This document shows, piece after piece, positions 1 through 8,311 of a stretch of 64,000 bases of DNA; the first letter of the stretch is position 1, and each line of letters begins with the position of its first letter. The position numbers were made by a program, and so were the translations under genes. Below the pieces are notes generated by a model, which had not been told where the DNA came from, did not search any database, and saw nothing but the letters and a program-made list of their open reading frames with translations. The stretch covers positions 1 through 64,000 of the forward strand of contig JBKEBQ010000058.1 in the NCBI GenBank assembly GCA_047973225.1. Reading direction: 5' to 3'. Source of the DNA: JBKEBQ01 sp047973225. GTDB lineage: Bacteria > Bacillota_I > Bacilli_A > Erysipelotrichales > Erysipelotrichaceae.

Positions 1-559
1 ATTTCGTTATTATAGGTATCTAAGAAATATGTCCGTTCATAATTAATGCTTTTATTCTTAATGACTGTCATATCTGAAACTATAAGCTCTAATGGCTTTG
101 TTGCATTCCAGTTTACTTTAATTTTATTTGGGAATTTTATACTTTCATGACCAGGCTTCTTATATTTGTAGTGTTTAGCCCTAGAATATATTTTTTCAAC
201 TTTACAACACTTATGAACTAAGTTGTCTGAAAACTCCAACCCTATATTTTGTTTTCTTATCATTGAAATTGTTTAATATAGCTAATTAAGATATCTCTTT
301 TAACTTGATAAATATTTTTATTATCATTTCTTTCTAATCACTTATAGTATCCAGATCTATGAATATTCATACAACTAAGTAATTCAGTAATCCTGTATTT
401 ATCAGTCAAATTATAAGCTATTTCGTATTCAGATCTTTTGTAGTAACGAATTCCTTTTTCGCACCAACTCCTTTCACCTCGTAACCCTTTTTTAATCGCT
501 CTATCTCTATATCTTTTTTCATTAATTCAAGCCTTAATCTTTCTACCCTTTGGTCTCAT
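1..559 (-). pseudogene. IS3-family transposase remnant (OrfB, truncated and broken)
   Basis: Reading leftward from an ATG at 557-559 (ribosome site AAGGAGG just upstream), translation gives IS3 OrfB-like sequence in pieces. One piece has RITELLSCMNIHRSGYYK followed by TGA where the family has Trp. After a frameshift, a DDE-type core piece follows with NWNATKPLELIVSDMTVI, where the Asp of SDMT matches a catalytic Asp, then YFLDTYNNE. The first codons are also frameshifted. OrfA is absent and the gene runs off the window edge. It is an inactive relic. Family assignment is from motif resemblance only. Confidence 0.75.
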
Positions 560-592
560 TACATATCCTCCTTATTTAAAAGTATAACAAAA

Positions 593-623
593 AAGTAGAC
601 TTGCTTTTTTTGCTTGTCTACTT
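593..623. repeat. 8-bp inverted repeat, possible IS end or hairpin
   Basis: AAGTAGAC at 593-600 and GTCTACTT at 616-623 are perfect inverted copies with a 15-nt T-rich spacer. They lie about 35 bp upstream of the broken transposase start. This could be part of an IS terminal repeat or a simple hairpin between two transcription units. The other IS end lies outside the window, so the two cannot be compared. Confidence 0.3.
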
Positions 624-689
624 CCAGTTTAGCACTTCAATATTTTTCATGTTTGCTTTTCATTTGCAAATGTATTACTACGAAATTCT

Positions 690-1394
690 TTAATCCCTAC
701 TGCTTCCTAAAATCCTTAAAATGTATAAGAATATATTCACAAAATCCAAATATAATGATAAAGCTGAATAGATTGATAATTTTTTTAACATTTTCGTATC
801 ACTCTTGTTCATCTCATAGATTTTTTTCATTTTTTGAACATCCCATGCGGTGATGCCAATAAAAATAAGTAGCCCAATCATTGAGTATAAAACATCATTT
901 ACACTCCATCCAAATACAGCTGCTAAAAATCCATAAACAATCATTCCCATCAATCCAGCAATCGCCAATGTTCCAATCTTGCTAAGATCACGTTTTGTTG
1001 TATACCCAATGACTACAAGACTTCCAAAAAATAAACACGCTAAGCCAAATGCCAAAGCAATCGTTTCACCTGTGTACACCAATCCAATAACGGAAAACGT
1101 AACCCCTGTTAAAATAGCATATACAAAAAATAAAATTTTTGCGGTAAACGTTTTTATCTTCGAAATTCTTGCCGATAGTGCAATCACCACACCAATTTGA
1201 GCAAACATCATTCCCATCCATAAAAAATTAGAAGACATCATTTGATACTGTAATTCTGAATTTAAGCTAATCCCTACCGCTACCAAAAAGGTTACAGCGA
1301 TTCCTGCAAACATCCATAAAAATGAATGTATCATATGTGTACGAAGTGTTATTCCATTTTGGTTTTCTTGTCCATGTTGTTCATATATTTCCAT
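690..1394 (-). CDS. Bax inhibitor-1 (BI-1/YccA) family membrane protein
   Basis: The 234-residue protein has seven hydrophobic segments separated by short loops, the fold and size of BI-1/YccA (TMBIM) proteins. The family contains pH-sensitive calcium-leak channels and proteins that bind the FtsH protease; the role in this organism is unknown. A short hydrophilic N-terminus precedes the first helix near residue 23, and the C-terminus ends with hydrophobic segments and a short charged tail. The ATG at 1392-1394 has an AGGAGG ribosome site 5 nt upstream. The gene stands alone, with decayed IS sequence on one side and the DUF349 gene on the other. Confidence 0.85.
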   Translation of the reverse strand: MEIYEQHGQENQNGITLRTHMIHSFLWMFAGIAVTFLVAVGISLNSELQYQMMSSNFLWMGMMFAQIGVVIALSARISKIKTFTAKILFFVYAILTGVTFSVIGLVYTGETIALAFGLACLFFGSLVVIGYTTKRDLSKIGTLAIAGLMGMIVYGFLAAVFGWSVNDVLYSMIGLLIFIGITAWDVQKMKKIYEMNKSDTKMLKKLSIYSALSLYLDFVNIFLYILRILGSSRD

Positions 1395-1604
1395 ATCTAC
1401 CTCCTGTTTATTATAGTATTATAACATTATTTTATAGAGTTGCAATATCCTTACCCTTACCCTTTTTGTTATCACTGGTTTTTTTAATAAAATTATCACC
1501 ATATCGTTAGGACTTTTATACATTTTTATATACTCACTACCAACAAATTTGAAATTGTTTTATATTTTTTTATTATATACTTTTAAAAAAGAACAGACAA
1601 GCGC

Positions 1605-2804
1605 CTATTCTGTTAAGTTTTTATATTTTTTATCCATATCTTCAAGTTCACTTTGCAGTGCCTGCATCTTTTGTTGATATTCGTCTATAGAATCTTGATA
1701 TTTTTGAATGGATTGGTTGCGCTCATTGGTTATTTCCCAACGATTGTCTTGGTTCCCCATAACAGGCTCTAAGTTTTTGATTTCATGAATTTGTTCTTGC
1801 AATTCTTTTACAATCTTCTCTAAATCGGCTAACTGTTTATTACGACGCTTAATCCCTTCATATAAGTTATCCGTAAATTTACCTTTTCGTGCTTCATAAA
1901 ATGCCCCTTGACGTTTGTAAAATACATCTCTTGCCGCATTAAATGCTTGCCACTGCACATCATCATTTGCTTTTCCTGAGCTTCCTGATGCTTTCCATTG
2001 TTTCATCAATTCCTTCATTGCTATGGATGTTTCTTTGATGTCTTCATTTTCACAAATGGCTTGTGCTTCTTTGATCAGCTCATCTTTTTTTGCCTTGCTT
2101 TCACCATAAAGAACTTCACGATTCTTAAAAAACTCATCTTGTGCACTGAAAAATTCTTGACGCGCACCATTAAATTCTGCCCATAGAGCATCATCCACAT
2201 CTCTTCCTGCATGGCCTGCTGCCTTCCACGCTTCCATCAACTCTCGCATCTCTTTCGATGTATCTTTCCATCTTGTTGATGTTGCTGCTATTTTGGCTTT
2301 TTTTACAAGCTCCTCTTTCGTGACTTTTGCATTTCCTCGCGCTGCATCGATATTGGCAAAGTAAGCATCTTTTGCATCCAAAAGTTCCTGAAATAAGGAA
2401 GCAAAGGCACGCTCCAATGTTCCATCATATTCTTTTCCTGCATAAGGCGCTTCTTCCCACTCGTCTTTAATATCATAAAGAATACGCGTCATGTTTTTAA
2501 AATCGTCCCATGTTTTCATCTCTTCCATTTCATTTAGCAAATCTTCTTTTATCTGTTTCCCCTGCACATGATAATCAACACGTTCTTTTTGTTTATGAAA
2601 ATGATGCAACAATTGTTGATATGTATCATCCACATTGCTATGTTCTTCACCTTTAATTTTTTCCCATTGTTCTTCAATTACTTCCATACACAACGATGCG
2701 ATCCGTTCATCATTTTTAAGAATATTGGCTAGCTCATCAACAAAGTTCTGCTTTTTTTCCGCTTGTGTTTCCTCTGTATTCACAATCTTTTCTAATTCAA
2801 CCAT
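1605..2804 (-). CDS. DUF349 repeat protein
   Basis: The 399-residue, highly charged, helical protein has at least three tandem DUF349-like units. Each carries a Trp-Lys segment followed by an alanine/phenylalanine helix (WKDTSKEMRELMEAWKAAGH, WAEFNGARQEFF, and WKASG with WQAFNAARDVFY). A coiled coil makes up roughly the last 100 residues. The function of DUF349 is not established. The start was set at the ATG at 2802-2804, because the longer TTG alternative lies inside the GGAGG ribosome site. There is no signal peptide, so a cytoplasmic scaffold-like protein is likely. It is monocistronic, with no related neighbour. Confidence 0.8.
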   Translation of the reverse strand: MVELEKIVNTEETQAEKKQNFVDELANILKNDERIASLCMEVIEEQWEKIKGEEHSNVDDTYQQLLHHFHKQKERVDYHVQGKQIKEDLLNEMEEMKTWDDFKNMTRILYDIKDEWEEAPYAGKEYDGTLERAFASLFQELLDAKDAYFANIDAARGNAKVTKEELVKKAKIAATSTRWKDTSKEMRELMEAWKAAGHAGRDVDDALWAEFNGARQEFFSAQDEFFKNREVLYGESKAKKDELIKEAQAICENEDIKETSIAMKELMKQWKASGSSGKANDDVQWQAFNAARDVFYKRQGAFYEARKGKFTDNLYEGIKRRNKQLADLEKIVKELQEQIHEIKNLEPVMGNQDNRWEITNERNQSIQKYQDSIDEYQQKMQALQSELEDMDKKYKNLTE

Positions 2805-2872
2805 ATGTTCCTCCAAAATTTTACTGTTATATTATAGCAAATTTCAGCCATATTTCCCATGCAATATCAATA

Positions 2873-3585
2873 TTATCGTGTTATTTTTACGATTTCTGCA
2901 AAAATTGTTGCACAAAATACTACAAATTTGACTATAAAGCCAAAAGAATACTTGAAAACAAAAAAAAATTTAGATCTATCATAAAATAATGGTAAATTTT
3001 GCGGATACCCATTCTGGGCATACCCTTGTATATTGGTTCGAATAAATCCTTTTTGTTTTACTGTTTTTATTTTTCTATCAGTTGCAAAATATGTATGACT
3101 AGCTTTTATATTTGTTTCCACTAATTTTTCATTGGAAGGTCCTTTTTGCGTTATCGAGGTACTATAGCTAAAAGAGTATGCAAAGCAATACCTTTAATTT
3201 TTATATTCTCGCCAATAGAAAAGGACACTGCCATCGTTTCTGATGTTTCACATTTATTTTTTTATATATTTTGTTTCCACTACTTACTTGGTTGTCAATT
3301 TTTTAGTTTTTACCAATTTTCATATTTCGCTACTAGCGCTTCTAAATAACACTTTTTCGTGTTTTCCTTTATGATATTTTCTTTGATTTTTTGTTTTTGT
3401 TGTAGCAAAACCTTCTTTTGTATCATTGTGCTTACATTCTTTAATATATGCAACCGTTGAACTATCTTCACTTAAGCTCATTCCTGCAGCTTCTAACATA
3501 TTCGTGTTTTATTTTGCATGCAAACCCATTAATGATGTAGTTGCCAATCTATACTCGTCAACAACACCATAATACTTCTATTCAT
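2873..3585 (-). pseudogene. Decayed gene, unknown protein
   Basis: An ATG at 3583-3585 has a good ribosome site (AAGGAG) and begins MNRSIMVLLT. The frame then shifts into a coding-like stretch containing VDEYRLATTSLMGLHAK, a stop, and then NTNMLEAAGMSLSEDSSTVA. Further leftward, separate fragments include SETMAVSFSIGENIKIKG and KASHTYFATDRKIKTVKQKG. Several stops and frame changes separate these pieces, so the gene appears dead. The product was probably a secreted or surface protein, judging only by the hydrophobic start and Thr/Ser-rich composition. The family is not recognised. Only the last piece (82 codons from 3121) is open today. Confidence 0.4.
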
Positions 3586-3653
3586 GGTATAAATCTCCTT
3601 TCGCTATTTTCAGCAATATTTCACTTTCAACATGGTAAAAAAAGGCAATGCAA

Positions 3654-3815
3654 TCACTTTCTAAATGATTTTATGTACTTATAATTCATGTTTAAAAACG
3701 GATCGTCCCCTTCCCCTTGCATGTACACATTATCAAGATTACCTAAAAAACTGTTGTAATATCGCTGTGAAATAGTACATTTTGACGCATAAAATCAATA
3801 CGTATTATAGCACTT
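3654..3815 (-). pseudogene. Gene fragment, unknown
   Basis: Leftward translation gives an open, coding-like stretch of about 45 codons with the segment RYYNSFLGNLDNVYMQGEGD, ending in TGA at 3654-3656. It has no usable start codon or ribosome site. It lies just upstream of the decayed gene at 2873-3585, so both may be relics of one former operon. The rest of 3586-3905 shows only AT-rich sequence. Confidence 0.3.
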
Positions 3816-3905
3816 GTTTTCTATGACATTTGCATATACCTTTTATAAAACTATTTTCTTTTTTTAAAAATTTGTACTATACTATATATAGCAATGACAT
3901 TTGCA

Positions 3906-3933
3906 TTGACTACATGATTTTTTTGTTTATAAA
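3906..3933 (+). promoter_or_regulatory. Promoter of the pantothenate/CoA operon
   Basis: TTGACT at 3906-3911 and TATAAA at 3928-3933 are spaced 16 bp and lie 45 bp before the first gene of the operon. No riboswitch-like fold is evident in the short leader; only a small TTGC/GCAA hairpin is seen near 3945. Confidence 0.6.
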
Positions 3934-3978
3934 CAATACGTTGCATTCGCAATCAGCGAAGTGACAGTGGAGGAACCT

Positions 3979-4614
3979 ATGAAACATTATCAAACCAAAA
4001 AGCTAAGTATTTTAGCACTCTTTATCGCTCTTGAAATCGCAATGAGTGTATTTCCTTTTCTTGGATTTATACCTCTGGGATTTATCAATGCGACAACCTT
4101 GCATATTCCTGTTATCTTAGGAAGTATTCTATTAGGAAAAAAAGAAGGTGCTGTACTTGGTTTTTTATTTGGCTTGCTCTCGCTCATTCGAGCAACCACC
4201 CAACCCAACCTAACCAGTTTTATTTTTTCACCCTTTATTAGCGTTGGGGGAATGCACGGAAACTTTGCTAGTTTACTCATTGTTTTCATCCCCCGCATAC
4301 TTATGGGATACATAGCAGGATTTTTATTTGAAAACTTATCAAAAAAAGAAGTAAAAGAATATTTTTCCTTGATCATCAGTGCTTTTATTGGATCAATGTG
4401 CAATACATTACTTGTTGTTGGTGGAATTATTATCTTCTTTAGCAATGCCTATGCAAGTGCTTTGGGCATCGAAATACAAGCCCTTTTTGGCAGTATTGTT
4501 TTACTCATAGTCACCAGCGGTATTAGCGAAGCCTTTGTTGCCTGCTTTTTTATTTTATTACTCTACAAAACAATACACAAAGCATTCCCTAAGCTTTCCA
4601 AGGTGTCATCATGA
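3979..4614 (+). CDS. panT: ECF transporter S component, probably pantothenate-specific
   Basis: The 211-residue, strongly hydrophobic protein has about six membrane segments and the N-terminal pattern of ECF S components (an LSILALFIALEIAMSVFP helix followed by short polar loops). Such proteins bind a vitamin and dock on a shared ECF energy module (EcfA, EcfA', EcfT) encoded elsewhere. The substrate is inferred from context: the gene overlaps coaBC by 4 nt and is followed by pantothenate kinase, so uptake of pantothenate (PanT) is the natural reading. The ATG at 3979 has GGAGG 5 nt upstream; an in-frame GTG at 3961 precedes that site and is less likely. Confidence 0.8.
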   Translation: MKHYQTKKLSILALFIALEIAMSVFPFLGFIPLGFINATTLHIPVILGSILLGKKEGAVLGFLFGLLSLIRATTQPNLTSFIFSPFISVGGMHGNFASLLIVFIPRILMGYIAGFLFENLSKKEVKEYFSLIISAFIGSMCNTLLVVGGIIIFFSNAYASALGIEIQALFGSIVLLIVTSGISEAFVACFFILLLYKTIHKAFPKLSKVSS

Positions 4615-5795
4615 AACAAACAATTATCATCGGGGTTACAAGTAGTATTGCTGCTTTTAAAAGTGTCCAACTCGTTAGCGATCTATTAAAAAAAGGATAT
4701 GATGTAGAAGTCATTATGAGTGAAAATGCAACCAAATTCATTACCCCTTTAACATTTTCATCCTTAACCAAACATAAAACCTATGTTGATACTTTTGATC
4801 GTGAAGTCGATTATACTGTTGAACATATTTCCCTTGCCAAACGTGCAGATGCTTTTATCCTTGCTCCTGCAAGTGCTAATATCATCGCTAAAATCGCAAA
4901 TGGAATTTGCGATGATATGTTGAGTACCACCTTTCTTGCTGCCACATGTCCCAAGTTAATCGCACCGGCAATGAATACCAACATGTACCACAATCCCATT
5001 ATGCAAGAAAACTTAAAAAAATGTCTGCATTATGGAATGCAGATTGTGGAACCAGACACTGGTTTACTCGCATGTGGTGATGTAGGCAACGGTAAACTAG
5101 CAGATATTAAAAAGCTTCACTCTGCCTTAGAAACAGCACTCTACACACCAAAATTACTAGCAAATAAAACCGTTTTGATCAGCGCGGGTCCAACCGTAGA
5201 AGAGATAGATCCCGTACGTTTTATCAGCAATCATTCTAGTGGAAAAATGGGTTATGCTCTTGCTACCATGGCACAGCGCATGGGGGCAAACGTTACATTA
5301 ATCAGTGGACCTGTAAACTTAGATCTTCCTTATAACGTAACTACTATTTCTGTTAAAAATGCCAAAGAAATGAGTTCACAGATGAAAGCCCATTATCAAA
5401 ATAGCGACATTGTTATTATGGCTGCTGCCGTTGGTGATTTTCTTACGCAACGCCAACCTCACAAACTGAAAAAACACGCATTAGACATGACATTATCATT
5501 ACATCCAACAGAAGATATCTTAGCCTACTTGGGCAAACATAAAACAACCCAAACCCTTTGTGGATTCGCGATGGAGAGTGAGCAAGTTATAAAAAATGCC
5601 AAACAAAAACTCCACCAAAAAAATTGTGATGCCCTTGTTGTGAACGATCTATTTGCTGATGGTGCAGGTTTTCAAGTAGATACGAATAAAGTAAATATGT
5701 TGTTTACTAATGGTGCCATATTAGACTTTCCATTGGCATCAAAAGAAAGCGTTGCCGAGATGATTTTAAAAGCACTTGTAAACAGAGAGGAGTAA
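4611..5795 (+). CDS. coaBC: Bifunctional phosphopantothenoylcysteine decarboxylase / phosphopantothenate-cysteine ligase
   Basis: The 394-residue length is typical of CoaBC. The N-terminal half is a flavin-dependent decarboxylase (CoaC) with GVTSSIAAFKS, APAMNTNM (substrate-binding Asn) and a GLLACGDVGNGKLAD loop carrying the active Cys. The C-terminal half is the ligase (CoaB), beginning near KTVLISAGPTVEEIDPVRFI, with SGKMGYALA and the AAAVGDF motif. It converts 4'-phosphopantothenate plus cysteine to 4'-phosphopantetheine. The start codon overlaps the preceding stop (ATGA), so translation is coupled. coaX follows after a few bases, giving a compact pantothenate-to-CoA operon. Confidence 0.95.
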   Translation: MKQTIIIGVTSSIAAFKSVQLVSDLLKKGYDVEVIMSENATKFITPLTFSSLTKHKTYVDTFDREVDYTVEHISLAKRADAFILAPASANIIAKIANGICDDMLSTTFLAATCPKLIAPAMNTNMYHNPIMQENLKKCLHYGMQIVEPDTGLLACGDVGNGKLADIKKLHSALETALYTPKLLANKTVLISAGPTVEEIDPVRFISNHSSGKMGYALATMAQRMGANVTLISGPVNLDLPYNVTTISVKNAKEMSSQMKAHYQNSDIVIMAAAVGDFLTQRQPHKLKKHALDMTLSLHPTEDILAYLGKHKTTQTLCGFAMESEQVIKNAKQKLHQKNCDALVVNDLFADGAGFQVDTNKVNMLFTNGAILDFPLASKESVAEMILKALVNREE

Positions 5796-5800
5796 CCCAT

Positions 5801-6589
5801 ATGCTAGTTACCATTGATATTGGAAATACCAATATAACATTAGCTTTATTTAAGCAAGATAAACTCATTGCTACCTATCGTTTAACCACAAAACTACAGC
5901 GAACAAGTGATGAGTATGGTTTTGTGCTGGTCAATTTTTTGCAATCAGAAAATCTTTATATTGAAGAGATTGATGATGTGATTGTAGCAAGTGTTGTACC
6001 TAAAATTATGCACTCTTTTAACAATGCTCTACGCAAATACCTAAAAAAAGAACCCATTACCATTGGTCCTGGAATCAAAACAGGAATTTCCATTAAAATT
6101 GACAATCCACGTAGCTTAGGAGCAGATCGCATTGTTGATGCTGCTGGTGCTCATTATTTATATGGAGATGAACTTATCGTTATCGACTTTGGTACAGCAA
6201 CAACCTTTGATGTCGTAAATGCAAAGGGTGAATTTGTTGGTGGTGTCACATCTCCAGGCCTTGAAATCAGTGCACAGGCATTATCCAAAGAAACAGCAAA
6301 ACTTCCTGAAGTAGCAATTCAAGTCCCAAACAAAGCTATTGCTACCAATACCATTGACAGTATGCAAGCTGGTATTTTCTATGGCTATTTGGGGCATACA
6401 GAATATATCATTCAAAAATTAAAAGCAGAAATCGCGAAGCCAACCAAGGTAATTGCAACAGGAGGTCTTGGTAGAATCATCGCTGAAAATACTTCATTAA
6501 TTGATGTTTATGATCCCGATTTAGCTTTTAAAGGATTACATATCATTTATCAAAAAAATAAAAAAAGGAGCACTTCCCATGAAAACTGA
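5801..6589 (+). CDS. coaX: Type III pantothenate kinase
   Basis: The 262-residue protein has the ASKHA-type P-loop at the start (IDIGNTNITLALF), the pantothenate/dimer segment GPGIKTGISIKIDNP, the catalytic and phosphate motifs LGADRIVDAAGAHYLYG and VIDFGTATTFDVV, and the C-terminal ATGGLG motif. It phosphorylates pantothenate, the first step of CoA synthesis, and is insensitive to CoA feedback in characterised members. GAGGAG lies 8 nt before the ATG. It supplies the substrate for the CoaBC enzyme encoded just upstream. Confidence 0.95.
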   Translation: MLVTIDIGNTNITLALFKQDKLIATYRLTTKLQRTSDEYGFVLVNFLQSENLYIEEIDDVIVASVVPKIMHSFNNALRKYLKKEPITIGPGIKTGISIKIDNPRSLGADRIVDAAGAHYLYGDELIVIDFGTATTFDVVNAKGEFVGGVTSPGLEISAQALSKETAKLPEVAIQVPNKAIATNTIDSMQAGIFYGYLGHTEYIIQKLKAEIAKPTKVIATGGLGRIIAENTSLIDVYDPDLAFKGLHIIYQKNKKRSTSHEN

Positions 6590-7376
6590 TTATCATGTTC
6601 ATACTCGTTTTAGTAATGATGCAGATGCAGACCTATATGCATACTGTGAAAAAGCCATCCAGCTTAGTTTTGATGAACTCCTATTTTCAGATCATGTTGA
6701 CTTCGAAATGTATGGCGATGATAAGCAAGAATATATTGTTGATTTTGATGCCTATCAAAAAGAATTGGTAACACTACGCTCTCATTATAAAAATTCACTC
6801 TGTATCAAAAAAGGATTTGAACTGGGTGTCCAACTACAAACCATTCCTAAATTTAAAAAACTTATGGAAAATTGTAAAGTCGATTTCACAATTTTATCCT
6901 GTCATCAAATTGATGGACTTGAATTTTGGAACAATACCTATCAAGTTGGTCGAAGTCCTCATGCATGTTTCCATGATTATTACGACTACATATACAAACT
7001 CATTTCAGCGTTTCAAGATTTTAATGTTCTTGGTCACTTAGATTTACTAAAACGTTATTGTCCCTATGATGAAAACATTGACAACACCCATAAAATCAAA
7101 ATACAAAGTATCTTAAAAAAGCTGATTCAAGATGGGAAAGGAATTGAAGTAAACACTTCTGGAATCGCTTACGGTTTACAAACCTATCATCCATCAAAAC
7201 AAATTTTAAAGTGGTACTATGAACTTGGAGGTAAGATTATCACGATTGGCTCTGATGCACACCAAGTTGATCAATTAGGATATCACGTGGAAGAAGCGAA
7301 ACAAGAACTTAAAAAATTAGGTTTCAAAGAATTTACGACCTTTACGGATAGAAAACCGGTTTTTCACAAACTATAA
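6579..7376 (+). CDS. PHP-domain phosphatase, histidinol-phosphatase (HisJ) type
   Basis: The 265-residue PHP-fold protein has metal ligands visible in order: DYHVHTRFS (HxH), FSDHVDF, GFELG, SCHQIDG, LGHLDLLKR and IGSDAHQ. This is the pattern of HisK/HisJ histidinol-phosphate phosphatases. No other histidine gene is in view, so a role in a different phosphoester hydrolysis is possible. The gene overlaps coaX by 11 nt, has AAGGAG 8 nt upstream, and is the last gene before a strong terminator. It is therefore co-transcribed with the CoA genes. Fold is confident, substrate is not. Confidence 0.8.
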   Translation: MKTDYHVHTRFSNDADADLYAYCEKAIQLSFDELLFSDHVDFEMYGDDKQEYIVDFDAYQKELVTLRSHYKNSLCIKKGFELGVQLQTIPKFKKLMENCKVDFTILSCHQIDGLEFWNNTYQVGRSPHACFHDYYDYIYKLISAFQDFNVLGHLDLLKRYCPYDENIDNTHKIKIQSILKKLIQDGKGIEVNTSGIAYGLQTYHPSKQILKWYYELGGKIITIGSDAHQVDQLGYHVEEAKQELKKLGFKEFTTFTDRKPVFHKL

Positions 7377-7396
7377 TTTTTTATATTTTCATCTTT

Positions 7397-7430
7397 AAAA
7401 AAAAGCGCTTTTTATTTTTGCGCTTTTTTT
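7397..7430 (+). terminator. Rho-independent terminator
   Basis: An AAAAGCGC / GCGCTTTT stem around an AT-rich loop is followed by a T-run. It lies between the convergent PHP phosphatase and patatin genes. The A-run on the left makes it usable from both sides. Confidence 0.8.
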
Positions 7431-7443
7431 AGAATCATATAAC

Positions 7444-8304
7444 TCATTCACTATGCCCCATAAATTCTTGGATTTTATCCAAACGTTTTAACGTATCTTG
7501 ATAACCCAATAAAAACCATTGCTTTAATTTCTCTTTATCCTGCGTCGTCCTTGTAATTCCCATATCTTTGCTCGGCCGCAATACCAGTGCATTCCCTTCC
7601 ATTTCAAGCTCTTTCACTTTCTGCCACTGTTTATTGTAAGAAAGATGACGTCTTTTTAAATGTTTCGCAATATGGGGATGTTTCGCATACACAATTCTTG
7701 CCAATGCTATTTGCCAAAAGGGCGCAGCTTTACGAACATAATTTTCTTCTTTTGTAGAAATAAACACATGTTTTTCATTTCCTTGACGAATACTTTGTTC
7801 AATCGGAATCATATCTATAATCCCCGCATCTAAACACTTACTCCCCAAAAATGGATATGCTTTCGCAAGTAAAATCAATGCGCACGACGCCTTAACTAAA
7901 TTTTGATGTTCGTCAATATAACTTTGGTCATAATACTCAACTTTGTCACTATCCATGCGATAAATACCAATATCAAGTGTCGTGTTGGATGCATGCAAGT
8001 TTTTCAAATCTAATGGTGTCTGTTTTTCAATAAACTGAAAAATCATCTCAATCCCAAAGATACTTCGTTCACGAAGAAATGACGAAAGACCAATACTCCC
8101 TTTCACACAAGTTGCATCAACTCCTGTAACTTCTAAACGTTCTCGCTGTTTTGAAACAAACGGCAACAAATTTTCAGCGCCTGCACTAATACCGACCGCA
8201 TAAGGGAACGCAATACCTTTATCCAGAAAACATTGCAGCACCCCAGAGGTATAAGCCGCTTTGGTACCGCCACCTTCACAAATTAATCCAATTTTTTGCA
8301 TCAT
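7444..8304 (-). CDS. Patatin-like phospholipase
   Basis: The 286-residue protein begins with the oxyanion motif CEGGGTKAAYTSGVL, has the nucleophile elbow GISAG (Ser about 41) and a later CLDAGIID with the catalytic Asp of the Ser-Asp dyad. These are the marks of the small bacterial patatin family (RssA/YjjU group), lipid acyl hydrolases acting in the cytoplasm. It follows the cardiolipin synthase gene with a 7-nt gap and the same orientation, so a shared role in membrane lipid turnover is plausible. Two adjacent ATGs follow the AGGAG site; the first was kept. Confidence 0.85.
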   Translation of the reverse strand: MMQKIGLICEGGGTKAAYTSGVLQCFLDKGIAFPYAVGISAGAENLLPFVSKQRERLEVTGVDATCVKGSIGLSSFLRERSIFGIEMIFQFIEKQTPLDLKNLHASNTTLDIGIYRMDSDKVEYYDQSYIDEHQNLVKASCALILLAKAYPFLGSKCLDAGIIDMIPIEQSIRQGNEKHVFISTKEENYVRKAAPFWQIALARIVYAKHPHIAKHLKRRHLSYNKQWQKVKELEMEGNALVLRPSKDMGITRTTQDKEKLKQWFLLGYQDTLKRLDKIQEFMGHSE

Positions 8305-8311
8305 ATATCTC

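Noticed and set aside
614..853. 79-codon rightward frame at the 3' end of the BI-1 gene
   Set aside because: It is mostly antisense to the conserved gene and has no ribosome site.
3840..3978. Riboswitch in the leader of the pantothenate operon
   Set aside because: The leader from the likely start point is too short and lacks a recognisable fold.
3990..4445. 151-codon leftward frame opposite panT
   Set aside because: It is antisense to a clear membrane transporter gene and has no ribosome site or recognisable domain.
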